Shown here: one piece after another, positions 41,923 through 49,915 of the stretch | How positions within the stretch are numbered: the stretch's first letter is position 1 | Layout of the letters: each line of letters starts with the position of its first letter | Source of the DNA: Anaerolineae bacterium | Lineage (GTDB): Bacteria; Chloroflexota; Anaerolineae; 4572-78; J111 | Assembly (NCBI GenBank): GCA_022071955.1 | Contig: JAJVIM010000004.1 | Span: 310,001 to 374,000, forward strand | Direction: 5' to 3' | DNA: 64,000 bases | The notes under the pieces: generated by a model | The model's input: the letters and a program-made list of their open reading frames with translations, nothing else | Database searches by the model: none | Told to the model about the DNA's origin: nothing | Program-made: the position numbers and the translations under genes

Positions 41923-42327
41923 TCACTGGCCCGCGCTACCGCTGCGGATCAAAAAGAAAACGCCGGAGAGAATGAACACGACGCCCAGCACGCGCTCCCA
42001 GCCAAATGACTCGCCAAAAAAGAAGCGGCCAATGAGCAGGGTAAACACGTAGGTTAACCCGACCATCGGAAAGGCGAGGCTGAAATCGAGCTTGGACAGG
42101 ACATCGAGCCAGAGAATAGCTGAGATGCCGTAAAACAGAAAACCGGCGATAACCCACGGCGTCTGGAAAATTTTGAGCATGCCCCACAGGCCGTCGGCCA
42201 GGCTGACCCCGCCGATGGCGTTGAGGCCAAATTTAATGGCCGTTTGCCCCGCCGAGAGGAGCATTATTGAAACAAGTCCAAGAATAAATGTGCCGATCAT
42301 TGCCGAAGACGCCTCCACGTTTTTCAT
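41923..42327 (-). CDS. Small EamA/SMR-like membrane protein
   Basis: A 134-residue protein with four transmembrane helices of the EmrE/ArnE type: a single EamA-like unit with FYGISAILWLDVLSKLDFSLAFPMVGLTYVFTLLIGRFFFGES, which is the conserved helix 3-4 region of small drug/lipid-sugar flippases. It overlaps the upstream gene by four bases (ATGA) behind GAGGAAC. Between two GT-C proteins, an undecaprenyl-sugar flippase role (ArnE/F-like) is a reasonable inference. Confidence 0.82.
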   Translation of the reverse strand: MKNVEASSAMIGTFILGLVSIMLLSAGQTAIKFGLNAIGGVSLADGLWGMLKIFQTPWVIAGFLFYGISAILWLDVLSKLDFSLAFPMVGLTYVFTLLIGRFFFGESFGWERVLGVVFILSGVFFLIRSGSAGQ

Positions 42328-43910
42328 TGTGTTCCTCTGATATGCTGATAGATTGTGACCGTGGCGTTGGCGTAAACCACGGGCAATTGGTTGAGCGCTG
42401 CCGGCCGGCCCAACGCCTGCTCCGCCGGCCCGTAAAATACAAAATCGACCAATTCCGGCGGCGCGGCCAGCTCTCCCCGAAAGAAGGCTTCAGCCTGCGC
42501 TTTTTTGGCAGCGGCGTTAACGGTTTCAAATGGATGGCCGTAGTAGGTTCGGGCGCGGGTTTGGCCGGGGATGAACATGCTCACCCGCGGCGACGCCAGC
42601 ACCACGGCCTCGGGCCGGGTGTTTTTGGCCAGCCAGTTGAAGGCGGCCTGCTCATCGGCGCGCACAAACAGCAGGGAACTGCCGTAGGAACTGCTCGGTG
42701 GCTGCGTGGCAGCCAGCAGCGGCAGGCTCCAGATAAACAACGTGCCGGCCGCGCCCACGCCGATGGCGCCGGTAACAATTTGCCGCCGGCGGCGGGGTTT
42801 CAGCTTCAGCCCGGCCAGCCAGCGGGTCAACGCCAGCGCGGCCAAAATACACAGCGGCGCGTGCAGGCCGGTGATCAGCCGGCGCTGGAGTTCAAATGGA
42901 AAATAGACCAGCCCCAGCGTGGTCAGCGCCCACAGCAGCGCCAGCCATTCGCCGGGATTATTTTCTTTTTGGCGAATAACTCGCCAGCCGCCGGCCACCG
43001 CCAGCAGGCCGACCAGCCCGTAGCCCAGCGCCACGTCGATGACGTTGGGCGCGGGCGTAATATTTTGCGCGCTCCAGCCGGCGAAAATGGGGTTGCTGAC
43101 CGAAACCCGGTAAAAATAGGCCATCACCGGCAGCGGGGCGACAACGGCGCTCAGTGTAAGCCAACTTTGCCGCGCGGGCAAACGGCGGCCGGCGGCAAAA
43201 TAGCGCCAGCCCAAAAACACAACCAGCACGGCCCAAACCGTGAGCAGGGCAAACGGCAGCACCAGCGCCAGCACCAGGGCCAGCAGCGCTGTTACGCCAA
43301 AATCAACCGCGCGGGCGGCATCGGCCTGTAAAATCTGGCTGAAGATGAGCGCCATCAACCCAATCCCCAGCGGAAAGTGGGGGTTGGCGTACAGGCTGTA
43401 CGGCACAAACGCTTCCGGCACCCAAAGATCGATGGGGAAAGCGCCCAGCAGCAGCCCCAGCCAGCCCACCCCGGACGCGGTCAGCAGCAACCCAAAGGCC
43501 AGCCGCCTTTCGGCGGGGTGAGGCGTAACCTGCGCCACAAATTTAAACAGGGCCAGCAGCATGGCCCAGCCGGCCAGCAGCCGCGCCGCGTGGAAAACCA
43601 GCGGGTTGGGCAGCGACAGCAGCCCGGCCAGGTGGCCCAGCGCCAGATAAAACGAAAAGGTGAAGGCCCCGCGGTGCGGCTCAGGGGTGTAGGTGAGGTG
43701 AAAAAGCCAGCTTCCGGTTGCGCCCTGCTGCATTTTGGCCATGTACGATTGGCCATCGAGCGGGTTGACCAGCAGGCCGGCAAAGCGCCAGCCATCCGGC
43801 GCGGCCAGCCCGGCCAACAAATAGGGCGCGGCGCTGAGCAGCACCAGCGCCAGCGACCAGCCGGCCGCCCAGCGCCATTCCCGGGCCGATGGCGACAGCC
43901 CGGCGGTCAC
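42324..43910 (-). CDS. GT-C-like multi-spanning membrane protein
   Basis: A 528-residue protein with 10-11 transmembrane helices and an extracytoplasmic C-terminal domain (about 415-528, ADEQAAFNWLAKNTRPEAVVLASPRVSMFIPG), which recalls the dinucleotide-like C-terminal domain of some GT-C proteins. An early acidic loop with DGQSYMAKMQQG could be the catalytic loop. GTG 43910 overlaps the upstream stop (GTGA) and its own stop overlaps the next ATG, so this is a tight operon. The sugar and acceptor are unknown. Confidence 0.82.
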   Translation of the reverse strand: MTAGLSPSAREWRWAAGWSLALVLLSAAPYLLAGLAAPDGWRFAGLLVNPLDGQSYMAKMQQGATGSWLFHLTYTPEPHRGAFTFSFYLALGHLAGLLSLPNPLVFHAARLLAGWAMLLALFKFVAQVTPHPAERRLAFGLLLTASGVGWLGLLLGAFPIDLWVPEAFVPYSLYANPHFPLGIGLMALIFSQILQADAARAVDFGVTALLALVLALVLPFALLTVWAVLVVFLGWRYFAAGRRLPARQSWLTLSAVVAPLPVMAYFYRVSVSNPIFAGWSAQNITPAPNVIDVALGYGLVGLLAVAGGWRVIRQKENNPGEWLALLWALTTLGLVYFPFELQRRLITGLHAPLCILAALALTRWLAGLKLKPRRRRQIVTGAIGVGAAGTLFIWSLPLLAATQPPSSSYGSSLLFVRADEQAAFNWLAKNTRPEAVVLASPRVSMFIPGQTRARTYYGHPFETVNAAAKKAQAEAFFRGELAAPPELVDFVFYGPAEQALGRPAALNQLPVVYANATVTIYQHIRGTQ

Positions 43911-46399
43911 TGGCTCACCTCCAGCAGGGATTGGCTTTCCCCATCGAGCAGGTAAACCGCGCGGCCGGCTGCGGCGATTCCCCCGGCCGGGGTCAGCGCC
44001 GGCAGCGGCAGGCGCGGCCCAACCGCCAGCGAATCGCCATCAATTTGAACCAGCCCGCCAGCTTCGGGCAGGAGCAGGTGGCCGGCAGATGTTAGCGCCA
44101 GCGCCGGCGCGCTGCGCAGCTCGGGGCCGGCGGCCAGCGCCACCTGCCGCAGTTCGGAATCGAGCAGGGTGAGGCCGCGCCAGCCGGGAGCCAGCGCGTT
44201 GAGCGCAACCAGCCGGCGGCGGGCGGTATCCAGCGCCAAATCCAAAATTGGCCCGCCGGTAATCTGCGCGCGGTTGGTCTCAGTCAAATCGATGGCGTCA
44301 AAGGCGCTCACCCGTTTTGCCCCCGGAAAAGCGACCAACAACCGGTTGGCGGCGGCGTCAAAAACAAGAGGGCCGGGCTGTTCGGGCAGGGGCAGCGAGT
44401 GGGTGACGTGCGGCGGGCTGCCGGCCAGCACCAGCAGTTGGTCGTTTTGGGCATCGGCGGCAAACAGACGCCGGCCGGCCGGGTCCCAGGCCAGGGCGGT
44501 GATCCGGCCCGGCAGAGGAGTGGCAGCGAGAATCTGCCCGCCGGTCAGATCGACTTGAGCGACAGCGCCATCGAGGCCGATAAAAAGTTGCGCCGCATCG
44601 CCGCGGGCCAGCGCTTGCGGCTGCGGCCCCACCAAAATAGTGTCGCGGATGGCCAGCGCGGCCAGATCAACACGCAGCAGCCGGCCATCGCTGAGCAGCA
44701 CTCCGCCGGTGGCGTCATCAACCACGGCCAGCGCCAGCGGCTCGCCGCCGAGTGACAGCCGGCGGACCGCCGCCGCGGCCTGCGCCCCCAGCGGCCCGGC
44801 GGCGGTTAAAATGCGGGTTGGAATAATCGCCCCGTCCGGCGGGGCAGTTTGCGCTGCCATGTACCACGGGCCGGTGAGCGGCGGTTGTTTAAAAATGACC
44901 GGCAGGTAATAGGTGTGGCTCGGCGCGGCGGCGCGCACCGTGACCGTGACCAATTTGGCGGCGGCGCTGCTGCCGCCGGCCTCGCTGCCGGCAAGCTGCA
45001 CAAAGTAATCGCCGGGGGTGGCATCGTTAGCGGCGCGGGCTTTGAACATCACCTGAAACCCGTATGGCTCAATTTGGCCCACCGGTTTGGGCAGGGCGCT
45101 GACGGAGGTGTATTGCAAATAGGGCGTAAACGGGTGGGTCGATTTGATCCAGTCGAAGCTCACCCAAAAGTTGGCCGGGTCGGACAGCTCGAAGGGGGTA
45201 ACGGCCACGACTTCGGGCCAGTGCTGCCAGTAGTCTTTAAAGGCGCTGGTAATGTAACCGGCGCGGTTGCTGTCGTTGATGGCCGGGAAACCCTCAAAGC
45301 CAAAAGTTTTATCGCCCAGCGGATAGCCGGTTTCGGTGAGCATCACTTTGAAATTGGTGCGGCCGTAACGTTTGATGATGCTCATTTCATCCAGGTAGCA
45401 ATCGATGGCGTAGGTGCGGTAGCGGACGAAGCCGGTGTGGCTGTTGTACCAGGCCGGGTGGTTGTAGGGGTAACAATGGCTGGCCCACACGTCAAACGCA
45501 TCCCGAAAGCCGGGCACGCGCAGCATGGCTTCCAAAAAGGCCGGGTTGCCGGGGGTCAACGCGCCGTTGACCAGCCGAATGCGGGCGTCGCCGAGGTTGC
45601 GGATGGCGTTGGATACGGCCACAAAAAAGCGGGCGTACTGGGTGGCGTTGGGCGCGTTGCTCCACTCAATCCACAAATCGGGCTCGTTCCACACGGCAAT
45701 GTAGAGCGGGTTGGTGTTTCGGCGGGGCAGGCCGGCCACAAAATTAGCGTAAGCCCGGGCGATTTCGGCGTAATCGCCGTTTGGGCCGGGATCGGGCGCC
45801 TGCCAGATGCCGTTTTGGCGCGCGCCCTGCAGCCGCAAAATGGGGATCAGGTTGCGGCTGTAGGCTTCCTGCACAAAATTGATGGCGCAATCGCTGGGGC
45901 CGGTGGTGGTTGTGGTGATGGGGTAAAAGAGCTGAGTCACGTAGCCGCCGCTGCCGACCAGCGTTTTGGCCCCATCCAAATGAAGCCCCGGCGGCGTGCT
46001 GCACGAGTCCATCAGAGTGTGAATGCCAAACGGGTTGTGAGCGGTTACGCCGGCAACGGGCAGGCCGTACGGCCCCCAGATGAGTGTTTGCCCGCTGCTG
46101 ATGGGTTCGCTGCTGACCATTGGCCAGCCTTCGCCAAATACCTGCGTTGAGCCGGGCACGTAGGCCAGGCCGGCAGGCAGGGTGGCGGAGATGAACCCGT
46201 TGTACAGCACCTGGTCGGTGTGGTTGAGCAGTTCCAATCGAAGGGTGGCGTCGTGGCCGGGCCAGGCGTCTGTGCTGACGCCCTGCACCGAAATAACCGG
46301 TTCGGCGGCGGACAGATGGGACACAAGCCCAATTACCAGCAGCAGGCCGCCGGCTACGGCCAGCCCAACTTTCAGAGAGGCGAACAATCGATAGTTCAT
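43907..46399 (-). CDS. Secreted GH39/GH-A-like glycosidase fused to beta-propeller
   Basis: An 830-residue protein: signal peptide (about 1-32), a DUF11/CARDB-like beta domain (about 35-115), a TIM-barrel with glycoside hydrolase clan A marks WNEPD (candidate acid/base Glu about 239) and TETGYP (candidate nucleophile Glu about 356), a beta segment to about 510, and a C-terminal propeller of YVTN/NHL type (about 545-830, repeats such as ALAWDPAGRRLFAADAQNDQLLVL). No anchor is visible. ATG 46399 is chosen over in-frame TTG 46402; no clear ribosome binding site. First gene of the cluster, so glycan trimming or binding outside the cell is likely. Confidence 0.82.
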   Translation of the reverse strand: MNYRLFASLKVGLAVAGGLLLVIGLVSHLSAAEPVISVQGVSTDAWPGHDATLRLELLNHTDQVLYNGFISATLPAGLAYVPGSTQVFGEGWPMVSSEPISSGQTLIWGPYGLPVAGVTAHNPFGIHTLMDSCSTPPGLHLDGAKTLVGSGGYVTQLFYPITTTTTGPSDCAINFVQEAYSRNLIPILRLQGARQNGIWQAPDPGPNGDYAEIARAYANFVAGLPRRNTNPLYIAVWNEPDLWIEWSNAPNATQYARFFVAVSNAIRNLGDARIRLVNGALTPGNPAFLEAMLRVPGFRDAFDVWASHCYPYNHPAWYNSHTGFVRYRTYAIDCYLDEMSIIKRYGRTNFKVMLTETGYPLGDKTFGFEGFPAINDSNRAGYITSAFKDYWQHWPEVVAVTPFELSDPANFWVSFDWIKSTHPFTPYLQYTSVSALPKPVGQIEPYGFQVMFKARAANDATPGDYFVQLAGSEAGGSSAAAKLVTVTVRAAAPSHTYYLPVIFKQPPLTGPWYMAAQTAPPDGAIIPTRILTAAGPLGAQAAAAVRRLSLGGEPLALAVVDDATGGVLLSDGRLLRVDLAALAIRDTILVGPQPQALARGDAAQLFIGLDGAVAQVDLTGGQILAATPLPGRITALAWDPAGRRLFAADAQNDQLLVLAGSPPHVTHSLPLPEQPGPLVFDAAANRLLVAFPGAKRVSAFDAIDLTETNRAQITGGPILDLALDTARRRLVALNALAPGWRGLTLLDSELRQVALAAGPELRSAPALALTSAGHLLLPEAGGLVQIDGDSLAVGPRLPLPALTPAGGIAAAGRAVYLLDGESQSLLEVSQ

Positions 46400-46433
46400 C
46401 AACTATGATACCGGGTACTTGAATAGGTAGGCT

Positions 46434-46462
46434 TATTATCCCTTGATGGGGGTAATTGTCAA
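46434..46462 (-). promoter_or_regulatory. Promoter of the glycosidase/GT-C operon
   Basis: On the minus strand TTGACA (46457-46462) and ATAATA (46434-46439) are 17 bases apart, about 35 bases ahead of the ATG and just past the recA terminator. Confidence 0.72.
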
Positions 46463-46479
46463 TTGCCCGCCAAACGCAA

Positions 46480-46513
46480 AACAGCCGTTCAAGCGGGGTC
46501 TTGAACGGCTGTT
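46480..46513 (-). terminator. recA terminator
   Basis: A perfect 14-bp stem (AACAGCCGTTCAAG / CTTGAACGGCTGTT) with a 6-base loop, ending in TTTT on the minus strand, 52 bases after the recA stop. Confidence 0.88.
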
Positions 46514-46565
46514 GCAGCCACGACGGGATTGCCGCGGAGGAAAACCGGTTAATTATCGCTGCAAA

Positions 46566-47753
46566 TTAATCGCCCATATCGATGTCAACAACGTCGTCAT
46601 CCATATCGCCCGGCTCATCCAGATCGATGTCGAGGGCGGCCTGCTCGGCGGGGGCAGATTTGCGGCTGCGCGGCGCGGGTTTGGGCACCGCTTTCTTTTT
46701 GCTGGCCTCAACTTCTTCCATCGCTTCGGCAAAGGCCGGCGGCGTCAGAATCGGCAGGTCTTTGGCCTCACGCACTTTATTTTCGATGGTGAACATCAAA
46801 TCCGGGTTGGCTTCCAGATAGGTTTTGGCGTTTTCCCGGCCCTGCGCCAGTCGCTGGTCGCCGTAGGAATAGAACGCGCCGCGTTTGTCAACAATGCCTT
46901 CGAGCACGGCAATATCCAGAATATCGCCGGATTTGGAAATCCCCTGGTTATACATAATGTCAAACTCGCAGATGCGGAACGGCGGCGCAACCTTGTTCTT
47001 TTTGATGGTTACTTTGGTGCGGTTACCAATTACCTCGCCGCTGTCCTTGATAGCCTGAATGCGGCGGATGTCAACCCGCACCGAGGCGTAAAAGCGGAGG
47101 GCCATCCCGCCGGTGGTGGTTTCCGGGCTGCCAAACATTACGCCAATTTTTTGGCGGAGCTGGTTGGTGAAAATCAGCAGGCAGTTACTCTGCTTGACGG
47201 TGCCGGACAGTTTGCGCAGGGCCTGGCTCATCAACCGGGCTTGCAGCCCCACGTGCGAGTCGCCCATTTCGCCTTCAATTTCGGCGCGGGGCACCAGCGC
47301 CGCCACGCTGTCGACCACAACTACATCGACCGCGCCGGAACGGACCAGCGCTTCGGTAATTTCCAGCGCCTGCTCGCCGGTATCCGGCTGCGACACGTAC
47401 AGATCATCAATTTTGACCCCGCATTTTTCGGCGTAGGTGGGGTCAAAGGCGTGCTCCACGTCAACAAACGCGGCGATGCCGCCCTGTTTTTGCGACTCGG
47501 CGATGACGTGCTGGCAGAGCGTGGTTTTACCGGAGCTTTCCGGCCCGTAAATTTCGACAATCCGGCCTTTGGGCAAACCGCCCACTCCCAGCGCGATATC
47601 CAGCGACAGGCAGCCGGTGGGGATGGTTTCAATTTGTAGCTCGTTGCGCTCACCCAGGCGCATAATTGCGCCCTCGCCAAACCGCTTTTTCAAGTCACCC
47701 AAGGCAACCGCCAACGCCTTTTCCTTGCCATCTAATTCATTAACCTTGGACAC
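46566..47753 (-). CDS. recA: Recombinase RecA
   Basis: A 395-residue RecA, the strand-exchange protein and LexA coprotease. Walker A is GPESSGKT (70-77); the Walker B region is [18 protein letters not shown], loop L1 is [19 protein letters not shown], and L2 is GSPETTTGG followed by [14 protein letters not shown]. The C-terminus is longer than in E. coli and very acidic after a basic Ala/Pro linker (ends [13 protein letters not shown]). It starts at GTG 47753 behind GAGGAGG. An SOS-like operator lies in its promoter, linking it to lexA at the other end of the window. Confidence 0.97.
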   Translation of the reverse strand: MSKVNELDGKEKALAVALGDLKKRFGEGAIMRLGERNELQIETIPTGCLSLDIALGVGGLPKGRIVEIYGPESSGKTTLCQHVIAESQKQGGIAAFVDVEHAFDPTYAEKCGVKIDDLYVSQPDTGEQALEITEALVRSGAVDVVVVDSVAALVPRAEIEGEMGDSHVGLQARLMSQALRKLSGTVKQSNCLLIFTNQLRQKIGVMFGSPETTTGGMALRFYASVRVDIRRIQAIKDSGEVIGNRTKVTIKKNKVAPPFRICEFDIMYNQGISKSGDILDIAVLEGIVDKRGAFYSYGDQRLAQGRENAKTYLEANPDLMFTIENKVREAKDLPILTPPAFAEAMEEVEASKKKAVPKPAPRSRKSAPAEQAALDIDLDEPGDMDDDVVDIDMGD

Positions 47754-47804
47754 AGTTTTGTTACCTCCTCAATGTAGACCATTTGTTCGAATTGAATACG
47801 AATT

Positions 47805-47833
47805 ATTTTAGCACAAGTGTTCTTTTGTGTCAA
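47805..47833 (-). promoter_or_regulatory. recA promoter with SOS-like box
   Basis: On the minus strand TTGACA (47828-47833) and TAAAAT (47805-47810) are 17 bases apart. The spacer carries GAACACTTGTGC (47811-47822), matching GAAC-N4-GTTC at seven of eight fixed positions. Its outer T overlaps the -10, the same placement as at 48895. Confidence 0.78.
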
Positions 47834-47855
47834 TAATTTGTTTGAGAAATTTTTC

Positions 47856-47885
47856 TTGCGTTTGTCAGCGGCTTATGGGTATAAT
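47856..47885 (+). promoter_or_regulatory. Promoter of the DUF420-like gene
   Basis: TTGCGT (47856-47861) and a perfect TATAAT (47880-47885) are 18 bases apart, divergent from recA. No SOS box is visible in it. Confidence 0.6.
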
Positions 47886-47929
47886 GGCTGCCAGTCCCCC
47901 CAATTTGTGATAGATTCAGGAGAACCTTT

Positions 47930-48652
47930 ATGGAAACGTCGGCGACCGGGAACGGTTTTTTCAGCCCTTACCTGCTGGGAGATATCACGCTAATTGTGCA
48001 GATTCTCTTTTATCTGGCACTGAGCGCCGGCGTGGTGGCCCAGTTACAGCGCAAATACAAATTGCACGATTGGCTGCAAACGCCGGTGGTTGTGCTGAAT
48101 ATTGTGTTTATTGCCCTGTGGATGGCTCCCGGCGTCGGCATAATTATCGGTGAGATACCGGCCGGCATTGCGCCGCTGCCGTTAACGGTGAGCCTGGGGC
48201 ATACGGTTTTGGGCACGGTGGCCCAGGTTTTATCAATTTACTGCATGCTGGCCGGCTGGAAAATTTTGCCGCGTAAAATCGGCTCGCTGCGCTACTGGAT
48301 GTGGGCCGCTTACACGGCCTGGACGGCGGCCATTGTGTTTGGTATCAGCACCTATATTTTGCTCTACACCCTGCCCGCCGAGGCCGTTTCGCCGGGAACG
48401 CCGCCGGCCCAGGAGCACAATGCCGACATGCTTTTGCCGGATGCTACCCCTACTCCGGTGCCACAGCCCTCACCAACAAACACACGAGTGGTTGTCGCCA
48501 CCCCCACCAGCGAACCAACCGCCACGCCTACCATTGAGCCAACTGTCGAACCGACAGCCACGCCCGCGCCGCCCGTTGAACCAACCGCTTCCCCCACAGA
48601 AATTGAAGCGCAGCCCACCGATTACGCCACTCCCGGGCCGGATGGCGGCTGA
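47930..48652 (+). CDS. DUF420-like membrane protein with Pro/Thr-rich tail
   Basis: A 240-residue protein. Five transmembrane helices occupy residues 15-150, with His and Asp/Glu residues between them (KYKLHDWLQTPVVVLN, LTVSLGHTVLGTVAQ) in the manner of DUF420 and similar proteins associated with respiratory complexes. A 90-residue Pro/Thr/Glu-rich disordered tail (TPTPVPQPSPTNTRV onward) follows. ATG 47930 has AGGAG. Placement in DUF420 is tentative. Confidence 0.72.
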   Translation: METSATGNGFFSPYLLGDITLIVQILFYLALSAGVVAQLQRKYKLHDWLQTPVVVLNIVFIALWMAPGVGIIIGEIPAGIAPLPLTVSLGHTVLGTVAQVLSIYCMLAGWKILPRKIGSLRYWMWAAYTAWTAAIVFGISTYILLYTLPAEAVSPGTPPAQEHNADMLLPDATPTPVPQPSPTNTRVVVATPTSEPTATPTIEPTVEPTATPAPPVEPTASPTEIEAQPTDYATPGPDGG

Positions 48653-48745
48653 TTCAAAAAGTTATAATGGATTCCCACTAATTTAAAGTTAGTCCGCAAA
48701 ACACTGAGCATCAATGAAAAATCAAGCGGCATTGCTCAGCAGCAA

Positions 48746-48955
48746 ATGAACACAGCCATCGAAACCCGGAACCTGGTGAAACGATACGGTAAGGTAACAG
48801 CCGTGGATGGTTTATCTTTGCGTGTGGAGCAGGGAGAAATCTATATTTTGGGCGTGAGGCGCCTGGCAATTGCTATCAAAACCGTTGAAATCTCAGAACA
48901 TATGTGCTATAATTCTTGCTGCGATGTTTTGTGGCACACTAATTCAAACAATTAG
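48746..48955 (+). pseudogene. Truncated ABC-transporter ATPase gene (5' remnant)
   Basis: The first 33 codons match the start of an ABC ATPase: IETRNLVKRYGKVTAVDGLSL then VEQGEIY, exactly the lead-in to Walker A. At about 48848 homology ends; the expected G-x-x-G-x-G-K-T never appears and the frame runs into unrelated sequence and stops at 48955. No remainder of the ABC gene is present downstream. A deletion or insertion has joined this remnant to the DUF1801 gene and its promoter. Confidence 0.75.
48885..48913 (+). promoter_or_regulatory. DUF1801 gene promoter with SOS-like box
   Basis: TTGAAA (48885-48890) and TATAAT (48908-48913) are 17 bases apart. The spacer ends in AGAACATATGTGCT (48895-48908), almost identical in form and placement to the recA box (AGAACACTTGTGCT). 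Confidence 0.7.
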
Positions 48956-48967
48956 AAGGAGATTTTC

Positions 48968-49405
48968 ATGACTCAAAGTAAGAGCACCACCAGGAAAGCC
49001 AAGGGATTTACAGACGAGGAACAAGCCGCGATGAAGGAGCGCGCCCAAGAGCTGAAGGCGGATGCGAAGAAGACGGATGGGGAAAGTGTTGTGCTGGCGA
49101 AGATCGCCGAGATGCCGGAGCCGGACCGCGCCATGGCTCAGCGGCTCCATGCGCTCATCAAAGCCAGCGCGCCAGACCTCTCGCCGAAAACCTGGTACGG
49201 GATGCCCGCGTATGCCAAAGACGGCAAAGTTGTCTGCTTCTTCCAAAGCGCGCAGAAGTTCAAAACAAGGTATGCGACGCTCGGTTTCAGCGACGCGGCG
49301 AACCTTGACGACGGCGACCTGTGGCCGGTTACCTTCGCGCTGAAAGAGTTGACCGCCGCCGAAGAGGCAAGAATCAGCGCGCTCGTGAAGAAAGCGGTAA
49401 GCTGA
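48968..49405 (+). CDS. DUF1801-domain protein
   Basis: A 145-residue protein. A charged helical N-terminus ([18 protein letters not shown]) is followed by a DUF1801/YdhG-like fold: [54 protein letters not shown]. Such proteins are small and of uncertain role (some are called iron chaperones). ATG 48968 has AAGGAG. It is preceded by an SOS-like promoter and a truncated ABC gene, which suggests recent arrival. Function in damage response is inferred only from the promoter. Confidence 0.85.
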   Translation: MTQSKSTTRKAKGFTDEEQAAMKERAQELKADAKKTDGESVVLAKIAEMPEPDRAMAQRLHALIKASAPDLSPKTWYGMPAYAKDGKVVCFFQSAQKFKTRYATLGFSDAANLDDGDLWPVTFALKELTAAEEARISALVKKAVS

Positions 49406-49533
49406 GGGTTGAGCTGCCACTGCCTCCCGTTCTGGGTGGGACTACCGCATAGCATCATCACCCTCGCCTTTGTTTTAAACCGGAACCGACACCAATTCCA
49501 TCGGCGTTATACAAACAAAATGAAGCTGTTGTA

Positions 49534-49561
49534 TTGAGAAAAGTTTTATTTCGTGTATAAT
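49534..49561 (+). promoter_or_regulatory. Promoter of the leader-like micropeptide gene
   Basis: TTGAGA (49534-49539) and TATAAT (49556-49561) are 16 bases apart, with TG upstream of the -10. It leaves an untranslated leader of about 140 bases before ATG 49710. The rest of 49406-49709 shows no gene. Confidence 0.6.
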
Positions 49562-49709
49562 TGCTTAACTGTTCTCCACTCCGCTCTCATCTCAATTGAC
49601 CCGAAGTATTGTGACCGTAAAATACCAACCCACTCAACACGGGTTTGACAAAGGCGCGCTTGCTCTATTTTTCATGGTTCGCATTAACAGTAGAAAGGAG
49701 TCTCATTTT

Positions 49710-49781
49710 ATGAAAAAGTACAGCAAGCCCGCAATCAAAAAGCACGCTGAATTAAAGTCCGTTACCTTCAGCTCCCACTAA
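49710..49781 (+). CDS. 23-residue RiPP-leader-like micropeptide
   Basis: A 23-residue peptide beginning MKKYSKPAIKKH and ending LKSVTFSSH. The Tyr-x-x-Pro-x-Ile start, Leu at 15 and Thr at 19 match the leader pattern of lasso-type and related RiPP precursors (YxxPxL...T), which is bound by PqqD-like recognition elements. Only four residues follow the Thr, too short for a lasso core. ATG 49710 lies nine bases after AAAGGAG, with a promoter upstream and a terminator downstream, so the gene looks real. The frame is open further upstream, but no other start has a ribosome binding site. The next gene is a PF14907-type nucleotidyltransferase, often found in RiPP clusters. Confidence 0.65.
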   Translation: MKKYSKPAIKKHAELKSVTFSSH

Positions 49782-49807
49782 GTATAACTTTCCTCTCTGG
49801 ATAAAAA

Positions 49808-49845
49808 AGTCAGCAACCAGAGGGGGCCAGTTGCTGACTCTTGTT
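49808..49845 (+). terminator. Terminator of the micropeptide gene
   Basis: A 10-bp perfect stem AGTCAGCAAC / GTTGCTGACT with a 12-base loop, followed by CTTGTTT. It separates the peptide from the nucleotidyltransferase gene, or attenuates read-through into it. Confidence 0.82.
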
Positions 49846-49915
49846 TAGGTAGTAGGCTGATGAGTAAAGCGCGCCTTTTTTAAGCCTGTGTGATCAAATT
49901 GTACCGCAAGTGCGC

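Noticed and set aside
48746-48955. Functional small ABC protein
   Set aside because: Homology stops before Walker A and the remaining 36 residues match nothing recognisable.
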